Counted from the first letter of the stretch, positions 28,248 to 39,248 are shown. The stretch: DNA of 64,000 bases from Halomonas litopenaei (GCF_003045775.1 NZ_PXNS01000010.1:142220-206219), one strand, 5' to 3'. The notes: generated from the sequence alone by a model not told the origin. Translations and numbers: made by a program.

Positions 28248-29522
28248 ATGTCACATCCCACCTACATCGCTGCACCGGACGACTGTCTATTGCGCAAGGA
28301 CGAACACCGACGCTGGCTCGCCAAGACCGGGATGCGCCTGCTCGAGTTCGGCGCCGCCGCCGAGCACCCCCAGGGGGGCTACGGCTGGCTCGATATCGAG
28401 GGCAAGCTGGACGCCGCGAGGCCGGTAACGACCCTGCAGACCGCGCGACTCACCCATGTGTTCTCGCTCGCCCACCGCCTCGGCGTGCCCTTCGCCCGCG
28501 CCAAGGTCGAACACGGCATCGCCGGGCTTGGGCTGCTCGCCGACGAGCAACACGGAGGCTGGTACCAGGGACAGCAGGAGCCCGGCGCCGCCACCATCAA
28601 GCACGCCTATACCCACGCCTTCGTGGCGCTGGCCGCCTCGTCGGCGCATATGGCGCTGGGCAGTCGCGAAACCCGCGAACTGCTGGATCGGGCCATCGAC
28701 GTCATCGACTGCCACTTCTGGTCGGACGACATGGGGCTGTGCCTGGAAAGCTACCAGCGGGACTGGACGCAGCTCGACGACTATCTCGGTGCCAACAGCA
28801 ACATGCACTCGGTGGAGGCCTATCTGGCACTGTGCGACGCTACCGGAGAGCTACGTTGGCTCGATCGTGCGGTGGCGATCGCCGAGCGCTTTATCCACAC
28901 CCACGCCCGCCAGCATGATTACCTGGTCCCCGAGCACTTCGATCGCCGGATGACGGTGCTCTACGACTTTCACAAGGACCTGCCCGCCGATCAGTTCCGG
29001 CCCTTCGGCCTGACGCCAGGACATTCGCTGGAATGGTCGCGCCTGCTGCTCAACCTGGAGGCATCGTGCCTGAGGCACGGACGACCAGCGCCGGCCTGGC
29101 TGCTGGAGGACGCCGAAGGGCTGTTTGCCGCCGCCGCCAAGCATGGCTGGCAGGCCGACGGGCAGCCGGGCTTCGTCTACACCCTGGACTGGGACAAGCG
29201 TCCGGTGATCGCCGCCCGACGCCACTGGGTCACCAGCGAGGCGGTGGGGGCGGCGCATGCGCTGCTGGCGCGCACCGGGCGTCAGCAGTATGCCGACTGG
29301 TACGCCACCTGGTGGGCCTACATCGATCGCCACATCATCGATCATGACCGGGGTGGCTGGATTCACGAACTCGACGAGAGCAGCCAGCCCCGCGCGCGCT
29401 ACTGGCCGGAAGGCAAGCCGGATATCTATCACGCCTTTCAGGCGACCCTGCTGCCCCTCCTGCCGCTGGCGCCGACGCCGGCCAGCGCTCTGGCCCATTC
29501 GCCCTGGGGTGGGTTGATATAG
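28248..29522 (+). CDS. AGE-superfamily sugar isomerase/epimerase
   Basis: A 424-residue (alpha/alpha)6-barrel protein of the N-acylglucosamine 2-epimerase/mannose isomerase/YihS family. The catalytic His and acid positions of this family are present: His187 in SNMHSVEAYL, His259 and Glu262 in GHSLEWSRLLL, and His395 in YHAFQAT. GGAGGACGCC precedes the ATG. Family members interconvert mannose and fructose, sulfoquinovose and its ketose, or epimerise GlcNAc-type sugars. It is divergent from the hexuronate operon, and no UxaC-type uronate isomerase is seen in the window, so a role on an aldose or uronate feeding UxuB is conceivable but unproven. Confidence 0.82.
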   Translation: MSHPTYIAAPDDCLLRKDEHRRWLAKTGMRLLEFGAAAEHPQGGYGWLDIEGKLDAARPVTTLQTARLTHVFSLAHRLGVPFARAKVEHGIAGLGLLADEQHGGWYQGQQEPGAATIKHAYTHAFVALAASSAHMALGSRETRELLDRAIDVIDCHFWSDDMGLCLESYQRDWTQLDDYLGANSNMHSVEAYLALCDATGELRWLDRAVAIAERFIHTHARQHDYLVPEHFDRRMTVLYDFHKDLPADQFRPFGLTPGHSLEWSRLLLNLEASCLRHGRPAPAWLLEDAEGLFAAAAKHGWQADGQPGFVYTLDWDKRPVIAARRHWVTSEAVGAAHALLARTGRQQYADWYATWWAYIDRHIIDHDRGGWIHELDESSQPRARYWPEGKPDIYHAFQATLLPLLPLAPTPASALAHSPWGGLI

Positions 29523-29712
29523 GCAGGGTTGATCCAGACAGGGTCGTGCTGGAGAGGGCCTGTCTTAGCAACGTTTCAACTGGCTCTGCTTTAAAGGAAA
29601 TCGATCGGGTAGCCGGTGCAGCAGCCGCTGCTGTCGCCTGAGATGCCCGGGAGCTTGAAGCGAAGATGGCGCTGCGGTGGCGGCGTGCTCAGGCCACGGA
29701 GGCAACGGCATC

Positions 29713-31452
29713 TCAGGGCATATGGTCTGCTCGGGAGCCGGCGAGGGCGTGGCCGTCGACGGTGGGGTGGCCGGGACTGCGGTCGGTGTCTGTGCCGGCG
29801 GTTGGCGAGTCGGCAGGTGCGTCGCCTGCGAGCGGGCCTTCGCGCCCGGGTACCGGCACCACCATCATCCAGTCGAGCCCGGCGGCGATCGGCGCAAGGC
29901 GCATGCCGTCGCCCAGTGCGACCACGGCGTCTCCCAGTTCGCTTAACGGGCGACTGGACATCGGCGCCTGCACCACGGCGTCCGCCAGGCGGTTGACGCC
30001 GTCCTGCTGGGCGCTGGTGACGGGGTCAAGCGTGCCTCCCAGGCGATCGGCCAGCGTCTCGATGCGGGTATCGGCCTGCGCCAGCCCCTCGACCAGGGTG
30101 TCGGCCAGGGGCAGCAGCCGGTTGCCGGTCCTGTCGAGGCCCTGATCGACGCGCCCAAGGGTCGTGACACCACTGTCCAGGCTGTCCGCCAGCACCAGAC
30201 CCTGCAAACGCCCGGACAGGTCCTGGCCGGCATCGACCAGCCGTCCGACCTCCTCAAGGGTGGTGCGAGTGTCGCCTACCAGCGATGACAGATTGGCCGA
30301 CATGTCGCCCAGTTGCTGGGCCGGGGCCAGGGCGAGTGTCACCCGGTCGTCGAGCATGTCGCCGGGACGCGTGACCATGACGCCGAACTCACCGGTCAGG
30401 CCCACCGCCTCGGTGGCCAGCATCTGACTCAGGCTGCCTCGGCCCAGGTCCGCCGCTGCCGTGAGCGTGCTGCGCTCATCGTTTCCGATACTCTCGACCA
30501 GTCCGACGACGGCCTGCTCATCCAGCCGGGGGATGCCGCTGTGGCTGATCCCGCCATGGCGCAGCGCCGTGCGCGCCGCCACCCCTTGCAGGCTGGTCTC
30601 ATCACGCTGGCCTCCCAGCACCTGACCGGCCAGGGCGACCCACTGGCCGGCACGACTCAGCCCACTGGCGGAGGCGTCGACCAGGGCGTTGCCGGTGGTG
30701 GCGCTGACGTCTGACAGCGCATCGCCTCCGGCGACGATCAGGTCCGCCGCCAGGCTTGGCCACAGCAAGGAGTCGGAGGTGATCAGGATCGGTTCCAGGC
30801 CGAGCTGGATAGCGCTAGCCACTCGGGTGGTCAGTGACTGCTCAAGATCGCCCCATGGCTCCTCGAGATCGAGTTCCTGCTGTCCGATGCCCAGCGTGCT
30901 GGTCAGGCGACGTCGATAGCCGTCCAGTGACAGCACCCGCTGCAGCCGGTCATCGAAGCGATGCAGTAACGGCAGAGCAGCGACGCTGTCGAGCACACCC
31001 TCAACCGCTTCCAGAGATCCCCCCAGTGGTCCCTCAAGGTAGGCCCCGGTGCTTGCCAGGGCGGACTCGGTAGCGCTGGCCCATCCGTTGGCACCGACAG
31101 CACGGGCCACGGCGGTTCCTTGAGTCGTGAACTGGTTGGCGGTCATCCGTCCGATCCCCCCGGCCACCAGCTCGGCGGAACGGGAGGCGCTGGGCAGCAC
31201 CGGGCTGGCCGAAAGGTGCTGTCGGTCGCCGGAAATCTGATCACGCTGAACGATCTGTACCGACGACTGGAAGCCGTGACCCGCAAGGGGGGCTGACGTC
31301 ATCTCGGTGGCTGGTCTGGTGGCTGTTCTGGTGGCGGACGCTGCTGGCGAGAGAGGGGAGTGCTCAGCGCAGCCGGTCAGCAGAACGGCCAGAACGGTTA
31401 CCGCTATCCATCGTGGCAATCGAGCCGCCTGTGCGCTGGGCTTGAGGATCAT
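29713..31452 (-). CDS. Uncharacterised large lipoprotein
   Basis: A 579-residue protein of unknown function. From the ATG at 31452 it has a lipoprotein signal (WIAVTVLAVLLTGC), so it should be lipidated and lie at the membrane surface. A Ser/Ala/Thr-rich linker follows. The body is a long series of amphipathic helices with little aromatic content and recurring patterns such as DxLxxLGDxVxxL, resembling extended helical or coiled-coil domains. The end is Pro/Asp/Thr-rich. I do not recognise the family. A GTG at 31488 is an alternative start. No operon partner is evident: the AGE gene is convergent and mntP is 175 bases upstream. Confidence 0.75.
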   Translation of the reverse strand: MILKPSAQAARLPRWIAVTVLAVLLTGCAEHSPLSPAASATRTATRPATEMTSAPLAGHGFQSSVQIVQRDQISGDRQHLSASPVLPSASRSAELVAGGIGRMTANQFTTQGTAVARAVGANGWASATESALASTGAYLEGPLGGSLEAVEGVLDSVAALPLLHRFDDRLQRVLSLDGYRRRLTSTLGIGQQELDLEEPWGDLEQSLTTRVASAIQLGLEPILITSDSLLWPSLAADLIVAGGDALSDVSATTGNALVDASASGLSRAGQWVALAGQVLGGQRDETSLQGVAARTALRHGGISHSGIPRLDEQAVVGLVESIGNDERSTLTAAADLGRGSLSQMLATEAVGLTGEFGVMVTRPGDMLDDRVTLALAPAQQLGDMSANLSSLVGDTRTTLEEVGRLVDAGQDLSGRLQGLVLADSLDSGVTTLGRVDQGLDRTGNRLLPLADTLVEGLAQADTRIETLADRLGGTLDPVTSAQQDGVNRLADAVVQAPMSSRPLSELGDAVVALGDGMRLAPIAAGLDWMMVVPVPGREGPLAGDAPADSPTAGTDTDRSPGHPTVDGHALAGSRADHMP

Positions 31453-31626
31453 GAGGTGTCCAGCCGTCTGATACCGGCAATAGTGCACCAGACTATCGAC
31501 AAAACGGGCGAGATCGTGGACGAACTTTGCTATAGCAGGCGTGTTGCCGGCATGGATGAGCGCTAGGAGCGAGTCATTGGCAGTTAACCTGCCCGGGATC
31601 GCGACAGGGTCGACCGGGCAAGAGGA

Positions 31627-32208
31627 TCAGGCGAGCAGGTGGTGATACAGGGTGGTGGCGCCGATGGCGATCAATACCAGCCCTCCGATGATCTCGGCAC
31701 GCGGCCCCACCGTCTTGCCGAGCCGGCGTCCCAGCAGCATGCCCAGGGTTGCCATCAGGGTGGTGGCGCCACCGATCGCCAGTGCCGTCACCCAGATGTT
31801 GGCGTTCATGAACGCCAGACCTACGCCCACCGCCATGGCGTCCAGGCTGGTGGTGATCGCGGTGGCGATGATCAGCCACCAGCGGGTGCGATCGCTGGTC
31901 GTGCCGCAATCGCAGCTGGCGCAGTCCTTGGGGGCGGGAGCGAGGCCACTGTGGATCATCTTGCCGCCGAGGGCGAGCAGCAGGAAGAAGATGATCCAGT
32001 GATCCCAGTGGGCAATGGTGTCATAGGCGCTGGTGCCGAGCAGCCAGCCGATGATCGGCGTCGTGGCTTCCACCAGACCAAACAGCAGGCCGGTCTGCAG
32101 GGCCACCACGAAACGCAGCCGACGCACGCAGGCACCCTTGCTGACCGAGGCCGCAAAGGCATCGGAAGACAGCGAGAAGGCGAGCAGCAGGGTCGAAGTG
32201 GGCGTCAT
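31627..32208 (-). CDS. mntP: Manganese efflux pump MntP
   Basis: A 193-residue, six-helix Mn2+ exporter. The paired family motifs, each with a membrane Asp, are present: LLLAFSLSSDAFAASVSKG at the N-terminus and TAITTSLDAMAVGVGLAF in the second half, supporting the inverted-repeat fold. The central loop carries a CASCDC cluster. Start at 32208 matches the family N-terminus; a GTG at 32280 would add a non-family extension. E. coli MntP has 188 residues. A Mn-sensing yybP-ykoY riboswitch often controls mntP, but I could not recognise one upstream. Confidence 0.93.
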   Translation of the reverse strand: MTPTSTLLLAFSLSSDAFAASVSKGACVRRLRFVVALQTGLLFGLVEATTPIIGWLLGTSAYDTIAHWDHWIIFFLLLALGGKMIHSGLAPAPKDCASCDCGTTSDRTRWWLIIATAITTSLDAMAVGVGLAFMNANIWVTALAIGGATTLMATLGMLLGRRLGKTVGPRAEIIGGLVLIAIGATTLYHHLLA

Positions 32209-32585
32209 GAAGGTGCGAATCCGGCGGTTGCCTGTTGAAAATACGTGATGTCGCTGAAAAAGCCTCGTGCCCAGCGTCACGACCGATATTCCAGGCGTTG
32301 GCTATGGACACGATAGCGAATTTGCATGGCGATATTAGCGCGCAGGCTGACAGATGCAACTCTTTACCAAGGCTGCAAGTTTAAGCCAAAACAAAGACAT
32401 ATAGCCGTGACTATACCTTATGGCAGCGGCAAGAAAAGGAGAGGCCAGAGGCGCACTATTGCCCGCTGGCGGGTAATCCCGAGGCGCGACAAAGCGGCAA
32501 GGTCGTCGAGGCCCTTTCCCCGATAAACGAGCAAGAAGATGCATTGGCAGCGGCAAGAATGTTGGTTCTCGGGAAGAGAAGACGG
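32209..32585. other. Non-coding gap upstream of mntP
   Basis: The 377 bases contain the mntP leader (minus strand) and a relatively AT-rich middle (about 32320-32440). The 11-mer GCAGCGGCAAG occurs twice (near 32423 and 32548). I find no gene, terminator or recognisable riboswitch. Confidence 0.5.
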
Positions 32586-32816
32586 TCAGGATTTCAAGGC
32601 GTCTTCCAGCATCTTTACGATGACGAGGCCGGCCTTGGCGGGCAGGTTGTCGCCGGCATAGTGGCGAATGGCTGCGACCTCTTCGCGAAGCTTTAGATGC
32701 CGAGCTCTGAGGTGTTCGAGTTCCTGTTCAAGGAGCTCCATTCCATCCATTCCAACCGATGCAAACTGGGCAGCCCGAGGTTCGAGGGAGTCGTCAAATG
32801 GCGTGGTCACTGTCAT
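32586..32816 (-). CDS. Small coiled-coil hypothetical protein
   Basis: A 76-residue protein if started at the ATG at 32816; an upstream ATG at 32858 would give 90 residues. The middle (GMELLEQELEHLRARHLKLREEVAAIRHY) has heptad-spaced Leu and looks like a short coiled coil, followed by LPAKAGLVIVKMLEDALKS. I do not recognise the family. Codon use resembles neighbours, and the frame is clean, so it is probably real. Confidence 0.5.
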   Translation of the reverse strand: MTVTTPFDDSLEPRAAQFASVGMDGMELLEQELEHLRARHLKLREEVAAIRHYAGDNLPAKAGLVIVKMLEDALKS

Positions 32817-33017
32817 CTCCGGACCAGGACAAGGGCACCGCCGGGCAGGCGAGACCATCGGAGAATCCTGGTTATTGAAGTGTGGCGTATCTCTCCTTGT
32901 GGCGATATAGGGATCAGGGGGTAGTTCGCCTGTAATGACGAGGTAATCAAACCATTAATCCGTCACGATCATGATATTGCGACTCAGGCATTCGACCGAC
33001 ACGCGGTCGAGCCAGGC

Positions 33018-33899
33018 TCAGGCCTGGTCCTGAAACTCGGGCACGGCGACTGCGTCGTTGTGGGTGACGACCTCCTCGAGCTGTTGGCAGAAGGTGTTGA
33101 AGGCGTCGCTCGCATGTCCGGGGCGCCGGTGCATCTCGATTTCCACCTGGCCGAGCGCCGGCAGGCCCTGCTCCTCGCCGAGAATCCGACAGCCCGCCGG
33201 TACGCTGCGGGGTGTCTTGACGGTGATCGCGAGCCCCGCCTGGACCGGCAGGTTGATGCCGGTGGGGGACTGGCTCGAGTAACGCAGTTCCCAGGCGCGT
33301 TCCTGACGCCCCAGGGCGGCGAGGGCGTGGGCGCGAAAGATGCAGCCTTCGGGATTCAGTGCCAGGGGCAGTCGGCTGCCACGGGTAGGATCGGCATCTT
33401 CTGCCGCGACCCACACCATGGGTTCCCAGCCGAGCAACTGGCCCGATTGCGTCGGTCCGTGGCGGATCGACAGGACCACGTCGAGCAGGCCCTGCTGGAA
33501 GCTGTCCACCAGGTCGGCACTGATGCCACAGATGACCTCGATGCGGGTATGCGGATAGGCCTCGGCGAACCGGGGCAGCAGTTCCGGCAGGTAGGCGCTG
33601 GCCTGTTCCTCGGAGGTGCCGATACGAATCTTCTCGCCGTGCTGGCGGTCGCCGAGTGCCGCCCTGGCCTCGTCCTCCAGCGTCAGCATGTGTCGCGCAT
33701 AGGGCAGCAGCCGTTCACCGTCGGACGTCAGCAGCACGCTGCGGCTGGTGCGCTCGAACAGCGACTTGTGCATCTGGTCCTCCAGTCGCTTGATCTGCAG
33801 GCTGACGGCGGACTGGGTGCGGTGCAGCACGCGGCCGGCGGCGCTGAAGCCCTGGCACTCGGCCACGGTGACGAAGGCGCGGAGCAGGTCGGTATCCAT
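33018..33899 (-). CDS. LysR-family regulator of the 2OG oxygenase/M24 operon
   Basis: A 293-residue LysR-type regulator: winged helix DTDLLRAFVTVAECQGFSAAGRVLHRTQSAVSLQIKRLE and a C-terminal effector domain with the IRIGTSEEQASAYLPELL start. It diverges from the oxygenase gene with about 105 bp between starts. This arrangement is standard for an activator of the adjacent operon (34005-37837). Effector unknown; if the operon handles an onium compound, the regulator would sense it or a product. Confidence 0.88.
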   Translation of the reverse strand: MDTDLLRAFVTVAECQGFSAAGRVLHRTQSAVSLQIKRLEDQMHKSLFERTSRSVLLTSDGERLLPYARHMLTLEDEARAALGDRQHGEKIRIGTSEEQASAYLPELLPRFAEAYPHTRIEVICGISADLVDSFQQGLLDVVLSIRHGPTQSGQLLGWEPMVWVAAEDADPTRGSRLPLALNPEGCIFRAHALAALGRQERAWELRYSSQSPTGINLPVQAGLAITVKTPRSVPAGCRILGEEQGLPALGQVEIEMHRRPGHASDAFNTFCQQLEEVVTHNDAVAVPEFQDQA

Positions 33900-34004
33900 A
33901 ATCGATGAGCCTTTGAAATAAGTGATATCTCAACCATTCATTTCTATTATGAAGAGGCGCTCTCTATCCTGTCCAACATCACTTGAGACAGGCAGGAGTT
34001 CCTC

Positions 34005-34883
34005 ATGCAGGCCACCGATGCGCCCACCACTTCCTCGCTGGACGGTCTGATCGACCTTGAGCACTACCCGATTCATGACCTGGACGGCGAGTCCGGACGG
34101 GCGCTGATCCAGCGCTGTCACGAACAGCTGGCCGACGATGGCTGTGTGGTACTCAAGAACTTTGTCCCCGAGGAGGCGTTGGCGCGGCTGGAGCGCGAGA
34201 CCGAGCGGCTGTCGCCCGAGGCGCACTACAACCAGACCGAGACCAACCCCTACAACAATGCCGGCGATCCCGAGCGCCCGGCCCGCCATCCGCTCAATCG
34301 CTTCGACGATCGCACCAACGGCTTTGTCGCCGGCGATCGCATCGGCGAAGACACCATCATTCGCCAGGTCTACCAGCACCCGGACTTCCAGCGCTTTATC
34401 GCCACCGTGGTGGGCATGGAAGAGATTCATCAGTACGCCGACCCGCTGGCGGACCTGGTGGTCAACGTGCTGAGAGAGGGCTGCCAGCATCCCTGGCACT
34501 ACGACACCAACGAGTTCATCGTCACCATGATGACCCGCCAGTCCCATGGCGGCGGCCGTTTCGAGTATGCCCCGGGCATCCGCAGCCCCGAGGGTGAGAA
34601 CTTCGACGAGGTCGAACAGGTGCTGGACGGCGACCGTTCGCGGCTCAAGGCGCTGGACCTTCAACCGGGTGACCTGCAGGTGTTTTTCGGCCGCTATTCG
34701 CTGCACCGGGTGACGCCGGTGGAAGGCCAGAAGGAACGTCACACCGTGATCTTCGCCTACGCCAAGGAACCCGGCTTCATCGGTCGCCCCGAGCGTGCCC
34801 AGCGCATCTTCGGGCGCATGGCGCCGATTCACGAGACCCTGTTGAAGGAAGGCATGAATCGCAGTGATTCGCTGGCCGACTGA
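34005..34883 (+). CDS. 2-oxoglutarate/Fe(II)-dependent oxygenase (PhyH-like)
   Basis: A 292-residue double-stranded beta-helix oxygenase. The metal facial triad is visible as His165-Tyr-Asp167 in HPWHYDTNEF and His234 in YSLHRVTP, with Arg245 in KERHTVIF 11 residues later as the usual 2-oxoglutarate carboxylate anchor. It would hydroxylate or oxidatively cleave a small substrate using O2 and 2-oxoglutarate. Not close to EctD by length or motifs. GGCAGGAG precedes the ATG. It is first in an operon with a DddP-like M24 protein and an MmsA paralogue; substrate unknown. Confidence 0.82.
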   Translation: MQATDAPTTSSLDGLIDLEHYPIHDLDGESGRALIQRCHEQLADDGCVVLKNFVPEEALARLERETERLSPEAHYNQTETNPYNNAGDPERPARHPLNRFDDRTNGFVAGDRIGEDTIIRQVYQHPDFQRFIATVVGMEEIHQYADPLADLVVNVLREGCQHPWHYDTNEFIVTMMTRQSHGGGRFEYAPGIRSPEGENFDEVEQVLDGDRSRLKALDLQPGDLQVFFGRYSLHRVTPVEGQKERHTVIFAYAKEPGFIGRPERAQRIFGRMAPIHETLLKEGMNRSDSLAD

Positions 34884-34969
34884 GCCCACGCCGATGACAT
34901 CGAAGCCGAGCACGTAAAGGCTCGGCCTGTGCCCCTTGCGACCCCGCCATATTCGAACAGGACCCTGAC

Positions 34970-36253
34970 ATGAGCATCGTCGATTTCGACAACCTGACCG
35001 ACAACGAGCCGGACCATATTCCGGTCGTGCCCTCTGCGCCGATGGCCAACGGCGACAGCATCCCCACCGCCTTCGATCCCAGGCAGCTGCGCGCCGGGCG
35101 CCTGGCGCGGCTGCGCGCGACGATGGCGGAGCAAGGCTACGCCGCCATGGTGCTGTTCGACCCCAACAACCAGCGCTATGCCACCGGTTCGCGCAACATG
35201 TTCGGCTACTTCCTGCGCAACTCGACCCGCTACATCTATGTGCCCCTGGAAGGGCCGGTGATCCTGTTCGAGTACCCGGGCAGCGCCCACGTCTCTACCT
35301 GGCTCGAGACCATCGATGAATCGCGCACGTCCAAGGTGGTGTGGTCCGCCGTCAACCAGCGCGACAACCTCTCTTCGGACCCCTTCGGTGTTGAGATCGC
35401 CGAACTGATCGAAGAGCACGGACGCGGCAACCGCAAGATCGGGCTGGATCGCTGTGCGCTCAACCTGGCGCGCTCACTCGAGGCCCAGGGCCTCGAGGTC
35501 TTCGACTGCATGCAGGACACGCTGCACTGTCGGCGCATCAAGACCCCCGAGGAGATCGCCTGTCTGGCCCAGTCCATGGCCGGCAGCGAGGCTGCGGTGG
35601 CCGAGGTCGAGGCGGCGATCAAGCCGGGCATCACCGAGAACGAGCTGTTCGCGATCATGTACGGCAACGTCATCCGCCAGGGCGGAGAGTTCATCGAGAC
35701 CCGTCTGCTGTCGTCCGGCCCGCGCACCAATCCCTGGTTCAACGAAGCCAGTGACCGGGTCATTCGTCCGGGCGAGCTGGTGGCGCTGGACACCGATACC
35801 ATCGGTTGTCACGGCTACTATTCGGACTTCTCGCGGACCTTCCACGTCGGCCCGAATCGCCCCAGCGCCTACCAGAAGGAGCTGTATCGCATGGCCTACG
35901 ACCAGGTGCACCACAACATGGGCATCTTGAAGCCGGGCATGAGCTATCGCGAGATCGCCGAGCAGGCCTGGAAGATCCCCGAGCGCTTCCTCGACCGTCG
36001 CTATCCCTCCATCATCCACGGCGTCGGCATGCACGGTGAAACCCCGCTGGTCGCCCACCATATGGACTTCGATCGCTTCTCCAAGGATGGCGTTCTCGAA
36101 CCCGGCATGGTGGTGTCCGTGGAGAGCTACATCGGCGAGGTGGGTGCCGCCGACGGGGTCAAGCTGGAAGAAGAAGTGCTGATCACCGACAGCGGTGTGG
36201 AAAAGCTGTCCCGCTATCCCTTCGACGAGGCGCTGCTCGACCGCCAGTTCTGA
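34970..36253 (+). CDS. DddP-like M24-family metalloprotein lacking the DddP catalytic Asp
   Basis: A 427-residue protein of the M24 (pita-bread) family, closest in pattern to the DMSP lyase DddP: shared blocks include GGEFIETRLLSSGPRTNPWF and GELVALDTDTIG. Metal ligands Asp274, Asp276, Asp286, His350, Glu385 and Glu400 are each exactly 21 lower than the published RlDddP ligands (295, 297, 307, 371, 406, 421, from memory), so the core aligns without gaps. Tyr345 matches DddP Tyr366. However, the DddP catalytic base Asp377 corresponds to Gly356 (HGVGMHGETP). It may therefore cleave a different onium or amide substrate. A creatinase or Xaa-Pro peptidase role is the alternative. Confidence 0.8.
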   Translation: MSIVDFDNLTDNEPDHIPVVPSAPMANGDSIPTAFDPRQLRAGRLARLRATMAEQGYAAMVLFDPNNQRYATGSRNMFGYFLRNSTRYIYVPLEGPVILFEYPGSAHVSTWLETIDESRTSKVVWSAVNQRDNLSSDPFGVEIAELIEEHGRGNRKIGLDRCALNLARSLEAQGLEVFDCMQDTLHCRRIKTPEEIACLAQSMAGSEAAVAEVEAAIKPGITENELFAIMYGNVIRQGGEFIETRLLSSGPRTNPWFNEASDRVIRPGELVALDTDTIGCHGYYSDFSRTFHVGPNRPSAYQKELYRMAYDQVHHNMGILKPGMSYREIAEQAWKIPERFLDRRYPSIIHGVGMHGETPLVAHHMDFDRFSKDGVLEPGMVVSVESYIGEVGAADGVKLEEEVLITDSGVEKLSRYPFDEALLDRQF

Positions 36254-36346
36254 GCCGCGTCATCTGTGTACCATGCTGCGCCGGGCCCCATGTGAGATGG
36301 CCGCCCGGCGCTGACGCCTTTTCAGAAAGTCATATCGAGAGTTTTG

Positions 36347-37837
<1,491 letters not shown>

Positions 37838-37920
37838 CGCGCTCTCGAGGCCAGGCTCGTCCAGCAAGCGCAGCGTCGGCCTCGGACCCCCGACGAGGGA
37901 GAGCGCCTCAGGCCACCGCG

Positions 37921-37947
37921 AACGCCCACTCCTTGCGAGTGGGCGTT
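37921..37947. terminator. Hairpin between convergent genes
   Basis: A perfect 11-bp stem AACGCCCACTC / GAGTGGGCGTT with a CTTGC loop separates the MmsA paralogue from the DUF2235 gene. Only a weak T run follows, so it is a probable but not classical terminator. Confidence 0.6.
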
Positions 37948-37975
37948 GTCGTATCCGTGGCAGGCGCTCGCGCCC

Positions 37976-39046
37976 TCACTCGGGGGCTGTCGGTGTCGAG
38001 GTGGATGGCGGCGTCACCGCAAGACGCGGGTGGATAGGATTGGCGGGGCGATAGCCGGGCAGGGCAAGACGACGGGTGGCGACGCTCGGGTGCAGCGTCT
38101 CGTTGCCGAAGGAGGCAAAGCCGATGCGCCGCAGATAGCGCCGGGGCGAGATCAGCCGATAGAGGCGCGAAAGAAACCTCTGGTAGGAGTCGACGATGTC
38201 GTCCTCGCGCGGTGGTGAGCCAAGCAAGGGGCGGCTGTCAGGCAGCAGCGGCAGCCCCTGTTCGCAGGCGCGGCCCATCATCCAGTCCAGGCTGACGTCC
38301 GACAGCACGCGGTCCCGGTAGCCTCCGCCGATGTTGGAGTGGGCGCCGGGAAACCATACCTGCTCGAGGGTGGCGGTGGTGGTCTGCGGCGACCACAGGG
38401 TGGGGGCGAAGGCCTTGCGGTGCTCGTCGATCGCCAGCGCCTGGTAGGCGTGGCGCACCAGCGGGCTCAGGCGGGTGTCATGGAACTCGAATCGGCGGCG
38501 GTTGAAGGCGGCAAAGCTCCTGAGTGGAATCCCCAGGCTGCCCACGGTGTCCCACACACCGATCATGTGGATCTCCGGCACCCAGGCGTAGCGCGAGGCG
38601 AAGCGTCGAGCCTCGGCGGATTGCGGGCCACGCCTTCGATCGCGGTAAAGCGCGTAGGCGCGTCCCGCCAACTGCCGGTGTTCGGGGTGCAGCAGTCCGC
38701 TGGTGTGAAGCATCCCGCTCAGGCTTCGCGCGGTGTAGGCGCCTCGGCTGAAGCCGAACAGAAACAGCCGGTCGTCCGGGCGCAACAGTTCGACCAGCTC
38801 GACGTACGCCTCGACCAGAATTTCCGATAGCCCGAGTCCGGTGGCGCCTGCCACCAGGCGGTCGTACCAGTGCAGGTCACTGCCGACGCCATGGTAGTAG
38901 CGTTTGACGGTGCCGCCCTCGGCCATGGGGTTATCGGCCACCGCCTGGTAGAGCCGGCTGACGTTGGTGTTGGTGTCACCGTCTTCCAGGTCCATGTCCG
39001 GCACCTGCCAGGTGCCATCGAAGAACAGCGCGACATTCTTGGCCAT
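37976..39046 (-). CDS. DUF2235 alpha/beta-hydrolase (Tle1-like lipase fold)
   Basis: A 356-residue protein of the DUF2235 family. MAKNVALFFDGTWQ at the N-terminus and the nucleophile elbow GFSRGAYTAR with Ser100 are diagnostic; WDTVGSLG and WFPGAHSNIGGGY supply the probable catalytic Asp and His regions. In several bacteria DUF2235 proteins are type VI secretion phospholipase effectors (Tle1). No vgrG, immunity or T6SS gene adjoins, so a housekeeping lipase or esterase is at least as likely. No signal peptide is seen. Confidence 0.85.
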   Translation of the reverse strand: MAKNVALFFDGTWQVPDMDLEDGDTNTNVSRLYQAVADNPMAEGGTVKRYYHGVGSDLHWYDRLVAGATGLGLSEILVEAYVELVELLRPDDRLFLFGFSRGAYTARSLSGMLHTSGLLHPEHRQLAGRAYALYRDRRRGPQSAEARRFASRYAWVPEIHMIGVWDTVGSLGIPLRSFAAFNRRRFEFHDTRLSPLVRHAYQALAIDEHRKAFAPTLWSPQTTTATLEQVWFPGAHSNIGGGYRDRVLSDVSLDWMMGRACEQGLPLLPDSRPLLGSPPREDDIVDSYQRFLSRLYRLISPRRYLRRIGFASFGNETLHPSVATRRLALPGYRPANPIHPRLAVTPPSTSTPTAPE

Positions 39047-39248
39047 CGGCTTCCCTTGCTGTCAGCCCTCTTGATCCGAGCGATGCCCGGTGGTCGCTGT
39101 CAGTGTATGTCGGGGGCGTGGCCAGAAAATTGAGCGCAGAGGCGAAGGGCGTCGATCGGTCGTGCCGTCAGCGCTGCGGCAAAGATTGCAGGAGCGGGGC
39201 GGGTGGATGGTTTCCGCCCGCCCCTTGGTCGTTCGCTTGTCAGAGTGT

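Noticed and set aside
32209..32420. Possible yybP-ykoY manganese riboswitch upstream of mntP
   Set aside because: The position is right, but I could not find the conserved GGGGAGUAG-type core or the paired loops in the leader.
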